Shown piece after piece: positions 1 to 5,147 of a stretch of 5,935 nucleotides of DNA. The DNA lies in contig JAUYDL010000037.1 of assembly GCA_030691865.1 (NCBI GenBank), positions 1-5,935 of the forward strand, written 5' to 3'. The DNA is from Candidatus Omnitrophota bacterium. GTDB lineage: Bacteria > Omnitrophota > Gorgyraeia > Gygaellales > Profunditerraquicolaceae. The position numbers were made by a program, and so were the translations under genes. The notes below the pieces were generated by a model, which searched no databases, was not told where the DNA came from, and worked only from the letters and a program-made list of their open reading frames with translations. Within the stretch, counting starts at the first letter, position 1. Every line of letters starts with the position of its first letter.

Positions 1-1350
1 ATTATGGAAATGGCCCAAGGAGTATTTCATGTGCAGGCAACCAGCGGCGATACGCAGTTGGGTGGTACAGATATGGATAAAGTCCTTCTTGAATATATTA
101 CCAGCCAGTTTAAACGCGAGACTGGAATTGATTTAATGAATGATAAAATGGCAGTGCAGAGGGTCCGCGAAGCAGCGGAAAAGGCAAAGATTGAATTATC
201 CTCAACCGTAAGCACGGATATCAATTTGCCTTTTATTACCGCCGATGCTACCGGCCCGAAGCATTTAACGATGACGATTACCCGGGCAAAGCTGGAGGAT
301 CTAGTCGGTCCGATTATCGACCGTTGCCGCCATCCCATGGAACAGGCGTTAAATGATGCTAAGTTGGCGGCCAAAGAGGTTGACCGGATTATCATGGTCG
401 GCGGGCCTACGCGTATGCCTATTGTGCAAAAATTTGTCGAAGATTATGTCGGTAAGAAAATTGAGCGCGGAGTTGACCCTATGGAGTGCGTGGCTTTAGG
501 GGCGGCTGTCCAGGCAGCGATTATTACCGGAGAGGTTAAAGATGTGCTTCTTTTGGATGTTACTCCGCTTTCCCTGGGTATCGAAACCTTAGGGGGAGTT
601 AATACGAAGTTAATCGAAAGAAACGCCTCTATCCCTACTCAAAAAAGCCAGATATTTTCAACCGCAGCAGATAACCAGACCGCGGTTACCATCCGGGTCC
701 TGCAAGGTGAAAGACAGATGGCTGATGATAACGTGGAATTGGGAAGATTTGATTTAGTCGGGATTCCAGCTGCTGCTCGTGGCGTGCCGCAGATTGAAGT
801 AAAATTCGATATTGACCGTGACGGGATTGTGCATGTTTCAGCTAAGGACCTTGGCACCGGCAAAGAGCAGTCTATTCGTATTACTGCTCCGAAGAAATTA
901 TCCAAGGAAGAGATTGATAGGATGGTCAAGGATGCAGAAAAATTTGCAGCTGATGATGCCAAGAAAAGGGAAGAAATCGAAGCCATTAATCAGGCGGATA
1001 ACTTGATCTATGCTACTGAAAAATCATTGAAGGATTACGGAGATAAGGTCAGCCAGGCTGAGCGTGCTGATATCGAGGCAAAAGCCAATGATTTAAAGAG
1101 CGCGATCAAAGACAAGAATATTGATAGAATAAAGAAGGGCGCCGAAGAGCTGACCAAGGTTTCCCATAAGCTTGCCGAAGAGATTTACAAGCAGGCAGCC
1201 AGTGCCAAGCAGCAAAAGTCTCAAAACGCCGGCCAAGCTGCTTCCGGTAGCCAGCAAGATACTGCCGAAGAGCCGGGCCAGGGCGCAAAAAAAGACGAGG
1301 ATATTATTGACGCTGAGTATAAGGAAGAGGATCAAGACGGTAAGAAATAA
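1..1350 (+). CDS. dnaK: Molecular chaperone DnaK (Hsp70), 5'-truncated by window edge
   Basis: This is the C-terminal 449 residues of the cytosolic Hsp70 chaperone, which binds exposed hydrophobic peptides and releases them in an ATP cycle driven by DnaJ and GrpE. The frame is open to base 1, so the ATG at 4 is internal; by comparison with ~610-640 aa homologues roughly 180 N-terminal residues, with the first ATP phosphate loop, are missing. Visible, numbered from base 1, are GDTQLGGTDMD (~17-27), REAAEKAKIELS (~56-67), the second phosphate motif VGGPTRMP (133-140), the interdomain linker VLLLDVTPLSLGIET (from ~182), the beta substrate-binding domain with VLQGERQMA and GIPAAARGVPQIEV, and the helical lid from ~300. 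A Q/S/A-rich tail precedes the typical acidic end (DIIDAEYKEE, 434-443). The stop is 2 nt before dnaJ. Assignment is certain from motif content. The GGPTRMP and LGGTDMD variants recall archaeal-type DnaKs. Confidence 0.98.
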   Translation: MMEMAQGVFHVQATSGDTQLGGTDMDKVLLEYITSQFKRETGIDLMNDKMAVQRVREAAEKAKIELSSTVSTDINLPFITADATGPKHLTMTITRAKLEDLVGPIIDRCRHPMEQALNDAKLAAKEVDRIIMVGGPTRMPIVQKFVEDYVGKKIERGVDPMECVALGAAVQAAIITGEVKDVLLLDVTPLSLGIETLGGVNTKLIERNASIPTQKSQIFSTAADNQTAVTIRVLQGERQMADDNVELGRFDLVGIPAAARGVPQIEVKFDIDRDGIVHVSAKDLGTGKEQSIRITAPKKLSKEEIDRMVKDAEKFAADDAKKREEIEAINQADNLIYATEKSLKDYGDKVSQAERADIEAKANDLKSAIKDKNIDRIKKGAEELTKVSHKLAEEIYKQAASAKQQKSQNAGQAASGSQQDTAEEPGQGAKKDEDIIDAEYKEEDQDGKK

Positions 1351-1352
1351 AG

Positions 1353-2516
1353 ATGTCTGTTAAAGGTGATTATTACGAAATACTGAGAGTTCCCAAGACC
1401 GCTAGCCTGGATGAAATAAAAAAGGCCTATCGTGAGATGGCGCTTAAATTTCATCCAGACCGCGTGCCTGCGGAAGAGAAAAAAGCCGCGGAGGAGAAAT
1501 TCAAGGGGATTTCCGAAGCATATGCTGTGCTTTCAGACTCTTCTAAGCGCGATCTCTATAACCAATACGGACATTCGGGTATAGACCAAAAATACGCCCA
1601 GGAAGATATTTTTAAGGGTGCGGATTTCAGCAGTATTTTCAGGGAAATGGGTGGTGGATTTGGGGGCGCAGGGAGTATTTTTGAGGAGCTATTCGGTGAC
1701 CTGGGGTTTGATGTTTTCGGTTCAAGGCAATCAAGGTCTGGCGCTGCCAGGCGGCGCGGCAGGGATTTGCAGATTGCCATTGAAATATCGTTGGAGGAAG
1801 CAGCTACAGGCGTAGAAAAAATTATTACCGTGCCACGCTATGAAAACTGTATGGCCTGTTCAGGAAGCGGCGCTAAACCCGGCTCCAAGAGGACGGTTTG
1901 TTCTCAATGTAAAGGAGCAGGTAAAACGGTAGTTTCTAACGGCTTTTTCCAATTGGCTCAAACTTGTTCGCGCTGCGGCGGAGAGGGCTCAATTATTCAA
2001 ACTGCCTGTTCGGATTGCCGGGGAGAAGGCAGGGTTAAAGTTACTAAAAAGATAAAAGTTAAGATACCTGCCGGAGTAGATAATGGTTCTCAACTACGCG
2101 TCCGCGCAGAAGGCGAGGCCGGTATTAATAGCCGGGGGGATTTATATGTAGTTATAGAGGTTAGAGAGCATGAGATCTTTCAGAGGCATAATAATGATAT
2201 TGCTGCATCGGTGAATATAAGTTTGGCTAAAGCTGTTTTGGGCGGTGAGGTTGAGGTTCCGGCTTTAGACGGAAAACTGATGATGAAGATACCCGCGGGT
2301 ACCCAATGCGGGAAAACTTTTCGTCTTAAAGGTAAAGGTATACCGGATTTACATTCCCGGGATATTGGCGATGAGTTAGTGAAAGTAGATATTGAAATTC
2401 CTACCAGGTTAACCGCACAACAGAGGCAGCTAATCGAGGAGTTTGCCCGTTTAAGCGGCGAAGATTTAGGATCCAAGGAAAACTTTACGGATAAGTTTAA
2501 GAAATCATTTCGCTAA
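1353..2516 (+). CDS. dnaJ: Chaperone DnaJ (type I Hsp40)
   Basis: This is a full-length 387-aa type I J-protein, the cytosolic co-chaperone that delivers unfolded substrates to DnaK and stimulates its ATPase. The order is: J domain ~5-72 with the catalytic HPD at 34-36; a short G/F-rich segment ~96-125; a zinc-finger domain with four CxxCxGxG repeats (Cys pairs 166/169, 183/186, 205/208, 219/222); then the C-terminal beta-sandwich substrate-binding domains, including GDLYVVIEVREHEIFQR and the LRLKGKGIP-like FRLKGKGIP at ~323-331. All key residues are present, so it should be active. The ATG lies 2 nt after the dnaK stop with no convincing Shine-Dalgarno immediately upstream, which points to translational coupling in a dnaK-dnaJ operon. 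The N-terminal KGDYYEIL fits the usual family start. The length is normal for the family. Confidence 0.98.
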   Translation: MSVKGDYYEILRVPKTASLDEIKKAYREMALKFHPDRVPAEEKKAAEEKFKGISEAYAVLSDSSKRDLYNQYGHSGIDQKYAQEDIFKGADFSSIFREMGGGFGGAGSIFEELFGDLGFDVFGSRQSRSGAARRRGRDLQIAIEISLEEAATGVEKIITVPRYENCMACSGSGAKPGSKRTVCSQCKGAGKTVVSNGFFQLAQTCSRCGGEGSIIQTACSDCRGEGRVKVTKKIKVKIPAGVDNGSQLRVRAEGEAGINSRGDLYVVIEVREHEIFQRHNNDIAASVNISLAKAVLGGEVEVPALDGKLMMKIPAGTQCGKTFRLKGKGIPDLHSRDIGDELVKVDIEIPTRLTAQQRQLIEEFARLSGEDLGSKENFTDKFKKSFR

Positions 2517-2529
2517 GAAGTATATATGC

Positions 2530-2590
2530 CCGGTGATAGGATTGCACCCCGCGCTAATTGGAATTGCGCGGGTGTCCTCCCGGTGGAGGA
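2530..2590 (+). promoter_or_regulatory. Structured leader with two mutually exclusive folds around the fmdB ribosome site
   Basis: The dnaJ-fmdB gap is GC-rich and strongly self-complementary. A main hairpin pairs 2545-2554 with 2566-2574 (nine pairs, one bulged C, 11-nt loop). Immediately after it, TCCTCC (2575-2580) and GGAGGA (2585-2590) form a perfect 6-bp stem with loop CGGT, burying the Shine-Dalgarno. Alternatively, TCCT (2575-2578) can pair with AGGA (2538-2541), and CCGG (2580-2583) with CCGG (2530-2533). That extends the main hairpin and frees GGAGGA. The complementarity is read directly from the sequence; a regulatory role (RNA thermometer, riboswitch-like or protein-bound leader) is inference. 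No known riboswitch class is recognised. There is no T-tract after the stems, so a simple intrinsic terminator is unlikely. Confidence 0.5.
2585..2590 (+). promoter_or_regulatory. Shine-Dalgarno GGAGGA deciding the fmdB start
   Basis: GGAGGA lies 6 nt before the ATG at 2597, which is near-ideal spacing. It fixes the start there rather than at the in-frame TTG at 2558, which would add 13 residues (MELRGCPPGGGKN) unlike any FmdB family N-terminus and lies within the hairpin loop. The site is itself the 3' arm of a 6-bp stem. Confidence 0.85.
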
Positions 2591-2596
2591 AAAAAT

Positions 2597-2860
2597 ATGC
2601 CTACTTATGAATATGAATGTTTGTCCTGTAAACATAAATTTGAAATTTTACAGAGTATAATCGCAAAACCTGAAACTAAGTGTCCGAAATGCGGTAAAAA
2701 GTTAAAAAAGTTAATTAGCAGTACGGCAGGGTTTATTTTTAAAGGAACAGGTTTTTACGCTACCGATTATAAGAAAGCCAGCAAATCGCAAAACAGCTCT
2801 TCGGTTGGCTCTTGCCCTAAAGCCAATGATGGATGTGCGGGTTGCCCGGGCCATAAGTAA
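2597..2860 (+). CDS. FmdB-family zinc-ribbon protein with Cys-rich tail
   Basis: This small protein of 87 aa belongs to the FmdB/CxxC_CXXC_SSSS family (putative regulatory zinc ribbons; the name comes from a formamidase-cluster gene, and the molecular role is not settled). The hallmark MPTYEYEC start is present, with a zinc ribbon formed by C8/C11 and C29/C32. It is followed by the family's GFIFKGTGFYATDY segment at 45-58. A low-complexity linker rich in Ser/Lys/Gln leads to a tail with three further cysteines (C73, C80, C83) and H86, which could bind a second metal or form disulfides. No signal peptide or membrane segment is visible, so it is presumably cytosolic. It lies 80 nt downstream of dnaJ behind a structured leader. 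Family membership is clear; function is not known from the sequence. Confidence 0.9.
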   Translation: MPTYEYECLSCKHKFEILQSIIAKPETKCPKCGKKLKKLISSTAGFIFKGTGFYATDYKKASKSQNSSSVGSCPKANDGCAGCPGHK

Positions 2861-2881
2861 ATTAAATATGTTTTTAATTTA
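2858..2881 (+). repeat. AT-only inverted repeat overlapping the fmdB stop codon
   Basis: TAAATTAAA (2858-2866) and TTTAATTTA (2873-2881) are perfect 9-base inverted arms around a 6-nt spacer. The left arm includes the fmdB stop codon and the right arm is followed by a T-rich run. The spacer and right arm cover the expected -35 position of the extended -10 promoter downstream, so it could be an operator. It could also be a weak hairpin at the fmdB transcript end. All arm bases are A/T in a very AT-rich stretch, so chance is a real alternative. Confidence 0.35.
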
Positions 2882-2889
2882 TTGTTTTA

Positions 2890-2898
2890 TGGTAAAAT
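2890..2898 (+). promoter_or_regulatory. Probable extended -10 promoter for the DUF1015-accD pair
   Basis: TGGTAAAAT matches an extended -10 element (TGn followed by TAAAAT). The expected -35 position (~2870-2876) holds only a T-rich run, consistent with extended -10 promoters that do not need a good -35. Transcription would start near 2905, giving a leader of ~43 nt to the ATG at 2948. The flanking ~87-nt gap is extremely AT-rich, so a spurious match is possible. Confidence 0.45.
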
Positions 2899-2947
2899 AT
2901 TTTTTTAGGTATAAGGTTAACTTTTTTTCGCAAGTTTAAAAATTTTT

Positions 2948-4237
2948 ATGAGCAAAACAAAAGCCTTTAAGGCAGTAGTCTATAATCCGGAGACGATCGG
3001 GGATTTTAAGGATGTGGTTTGTCCGCCATACGATGTGATTTCCTCCCAGGCTCAAGATATACTCCTTGAGCGTTCGCTGCATAATTTTATTCATATACTT
3101 TTAGCTAAAGATTCTCCCTTGGATGATAAATACCTAAGGGCAGGAGCAATATTCCGCAGCTGGCTTAAGGAGGGGGTGCTTATTCAGGATGAGCAGCCAG
3201 CCGTATATTTTTATAGCCAGCAATATGTTATCCGGGGTGAGAAAAAAACGCGCTTAGGATTTATCTCTTTGCTTAGGCTGGGGGATGAAAAAGACTCAAG
3301 CGTTTTCGGGCATGAAAATACGCAGAACGCCGCAAAGCTGGACAGGTTTAAACTGGTTAAGCAGGTAAGGGCTAATCTGAGCCCAATCTTCATAATTTTT
3401 CTGGATAAAAAACGCATTATTCAGCGCATCTTTCAGAGGCAAATTCCGGCTCAGAAGACTTTTATTGAAGTTACGGATGATGAAAAAACCGTGCATAAAT
3501 TATGGCGCCTGAATGACCCGGATGTTCTTAAGACAATTGAATCCGGTATGAATAACGAAAATATGTTCATTGCCGACGGGCATCATCGTTATGAGGTTTC
3601 CTGCGCCTATCGGGACCTGATGCGCGAAAAACTGGGTGCGCAATTCACCGGCGAAGAAGATTTCAACTTTTGCCTGGCATATTTTACCAATACGGATTAC
3701 CGGGGGTTATCTATTTTGCCTATTCACCGCCTGCTTAAATTAGATGCGCGGCTGGATTTAAATGATTTTATGGCGAAGAGCAAAGAGTATTTTGATATCG
3801 ACCAGCTAAAAGACCGGACACGCTTTTTCTTTTTAATGGAGAAAGCCGGTTGCACGGAGCATTTGTTGGGGTTATATAAAGATAAAAAATATTTTCTTTT
3901 ACGCCTAAAGAATGTAAAGATGCTGGATAAACTCATCGCGGATAAGCCTAAAGAGTACAGGACGCTTGACGTAGCGATCTTTAATTACCTGGTATTAAAA
4001 AATATCCTCAAGCTCGATTTAAACAACCTAACGGCTATAAAATATAGCCCGGACCCTTATGAATTAATGGAGCAAGTCGATAGCGATCCCTTAAATGTCG
4101 CGTTTTTCTTAAATCCGGTTAAAATCCAACAGATTATTAATATTGCTATAAGCGGTAATAAAATGCCTCCCAAATCCACCTATTTTTATCCCAAGGTACT
4201 ATCAGGCCTGGTGGTGAATAAATTTGAAAAGGAATAA
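2948..4237 (+). CDS. DUF1015 (COG4198) family protein, possible small-molecule kinase
   Basis: The 429-aa protein matches DUF1015 throughout its length. It has the N-terminal FKAVVYNPE and PPYDVIS (26-32), the central GHENT...KLDR and RANLSPIF block (121-148), and the signature ADGHHRYE (209-216: D210, G211, H212, H213, R214). It has no signal peptide or membrane segment, so it is probably cytosolic. The biochemical role is not established to my knowledge. The DGHHR motif resembles the active-site motif of ParB/Srx-fold free-serine kinases (SerK, SbnI), and I recall family members beside serA/serC in clostridia, so a serine-kinase-like role is a reasonable inference, not shown here. The start fits the family N-terminus, but only a U/A-rich stretch with no Shine-Dalgarno precedes it. 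accD follows after 2 nt, indicating co-translation. Confidence 0.9.
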   Translation: MSKTKAFKAVVYNPETIGDFKDVVCPPYDVISSQAQDILLERSLHNFIHILLAKDSPLDDKYLRAGAIFRSWLKEGVLIQDEQPAVYFYSQQYVIRGEKKTRLGFISLLRLGDEKDSSVFGHENTQNAAKLDRFKLVKQVRANLSPIFIIFLDKKRIIQRIFQRQIPAQKTFIEVTDDEKTVHKLWRLNDPDVLKTIESGMNNENMFIADGHHRYEVSCAYRDLMREKLGAQFTGEEDFNFCLAYFTNTDYRGLSILPIHRLLKLDARLDLNDFMAKSKEYFDIDQLKDRTRFFFLMEKAGCTEHLLGLYKDKKYFLLRLKNVKMLDKLIADKPKEYRTLDVAIFNYLVLKNILKLDLNNLTAIKYSPDPYELMEQVDSDPLNVAFFLNPVKIQQIINIAISGNKMPPKSTYFYPKVLSGLVVNKFEKE

Positions 4238-4239
4238 GT

Positions 4240-5079
4240 ATGGCATTATTTGGTAAACCAAAATATACCATTGTACGCTTAAAGAAAAAGGAAATCCCTG
4301 ATGGTTTATGGACAAAATGCGAGGAATGCTCGGAGACTCTTTATAATAAAACACTGGAAGAGAATTCCAAGGTCTGCCCTAAATGCAACTATCATTTTGG
4401 CTTAACGGCGCATGAAAGAATAAATCTATTATTGGATAAGGATACCTTTGGCGAATTCGATAAGGATATGGTTTCAGCTGATCCGCTAGATTTCAAGGGG
4501 CCCAAGACCTATAAAGATAAATTAAAGCAGGATCAGGAGGCAACCGGATTAAAGGATGCTGTTATATCCGGTGAAGGTAAAATTAATTCCCGGCCGGCTG
4601 TTGTGGCGGTTACGGATTCGCGTTTTATTATGGGGTCGATGGGTTCGGTGGTTGGTGAAAAAATCACCCGGGCGATTGAATATGCCACAAAAAATAAGCT
4701 TCCCATGATTATTGTTTCCGGTTCAGGCGGAGGGGCGCGGATGTATGAAGGCTTGTATAGCCTGATGCAGATGGCCAAAACCTGCGCCGCCTTATCCTAT
4801 CACCATAAAGCAAGCTTACCTTATATTTCTGTGCTGACTAACCCCACCATGGCGGGGATCATGGCTTCATTTGCCGGAGTAGGAGATATAATTATGGCTG
4901 AGCCTAACGCTCTTATTGGTTTTACCGGCCCTAGGGTTATTGAGCACACAATCAGGCAGAAATTACCTATGGGTTTTCAGCGTTCGGAGTTTTTGTTAGA
5001 TCATGGGTTGATTGACATGATTGTGCATCGCAAAAATATGAAGGGAACTTTAAGTCAATTGCTTGACTATTTTGCTTAA
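4240..5079 (+). CDS. accD: Acetyl-CoA carboxylase carboxyltransferase subunit beta (AccD)
   Basis: This 279-aa subunit pairs with AccA to transfer the carboxyl group from biotinylated AccB to acetyl-CoA, making malonyl-CoA for fatty-acid synthesis in the cytosol. The N-terminal zinc finger is complete (C27/C30 and C46/C49). It is followed by the crotonase-like carboxyltransferase domain: DSRFIMGSMGSVVGEKI (~126-142), the first oxyanion-hole glycine region GSGGGARM (161-168), LMQMAKT, and IGFTGPRVIE then LPMGFQRSEFLL near the end. The length is typical. The usual SASGGARMQE is altered to GSGGGARMYE here. AGGA at 4230-4233 supplies a modest ribosome site inside the end of the DUF1015 gene, 6 nt from the ATG. 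accA, accB and accC are not in the window. No folC, a common accD neighbour in enterobacteria, follows. Confidence 0.97.
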   Translation: MALFGKPKYTIVRLKKKEIPDGLWTKCEECSETLYNKTLEENSKVCPKCNYHFGLTAHERINLLLDKDTFGEFDKDMVSADPLDFKGPKTYKDKLKQDQEATGLKDAVISGEGKINSRPAVVAVTDSRFIMGSMGSVVGEKITRAIEYATKNKLPMIIVSGSGGGARMYEGLYSLMQMAKTCAALSYHHKASLPYISVLTNPTMAGIMASFAGVGDIIMAEPNALIGFTGPRVIEHTIRQKLPMGFQRSEFLLDHGLIDMIVHRKNMKGTLSQLLDYFA

Positions 5080-5100
5080 TTTTGTATAATAATTTAAGTC
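5049..5100 (+). repeat. Paired TTTAAGTC direct repeats flanking a promoter
   Basis: TTTAAGTC occurs exactly at 5049-5056 and 5093-5100, 44 bp apart start to start, about four helical turns. The copies bracket the -35/-10 elements: one just upstream of the -35, the other at the likely transcription start. In addition AGTCAA (5053-5058) and TTGACT (5063-5068) form a 6-base inverted repeat with spacer TTGC, so the -35 is itself half of a dyad. This looks like an operator arrangement, but the first copy lies inside accD codons and no regulator is identified. Confidence 0.35.
5063..5090 (+). promoter_or_regulatory. Sigma70-type promoter for the ABC ATPase gene
   Basis: A -35 TTGACT (5063-5068, one mismatch to TTGACA) is separated by 16 bp from a perfect -10 TATAAT (5085-5090). 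Transcription would start near 5097, about 50 nt ahead of the ATPase ATG. The -35 lies within the last codons of accD, so the ATPase has its own promoter rather than depending only on accD read-through. Confidence 0.75.
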
Positions 5101-5133
5101 TTTTTTACTAGCAGAGGCTCTAAAACAGCGCAC

Positions 5134-5140
5134 AGGGGAG
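5134..5140 (+). promoter_or_regulatory. Shine-Dalgarno of the ABC ATPase gene
   Basis: AGGGGAG ends 7 nt before the ATG at 5148 and supports that start; the encoded MAQVSLRDICKVF is the usual N-terminus for this ATPase family. Confidence 0.8.
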
Positions 5141-5147
5141 TAATTAA

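Noticed and set aside
27..395. 122-codon open frame on the - strand
   Set aside because: It is antisense to clearly conserved dnaK sequence and has no family resemblance or ribosome site.
2545..2574. Central GC-rich hairpin as an intrinsic terminator of dnaK-dnaJ
   Set aside because: The stem is strong enough but is followed by TCCTCCCGG rather than a run of Ts, so intrinsic termination is unlikely; processing or regulation fits better.
2558..2596. TTG start giving a 13-residue longer FmdB-family protein
   Set aside because: The extension falls in the hairpin leader, lacks family similarity, and the ATG at 2597 has an ideal Shine-Dalgarno and the conserved MPTYEYEC start.
2838..2848. CGGG-TTG-CCCG hairpin as an fmdB terminator
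   Set aside because: The stem is only 4 bp, is inside the coding region, and is not followed directly by a T-tract.
5053..5075. AGTCAA-TTGC-TTGACT hairpin plus T-rich tail as the accD terminator
   Set aside because: It lies before the accD stop codon, has a weak 6-bp stem and an interrupted T-run, and its right arm is better explained as a promoter -35.
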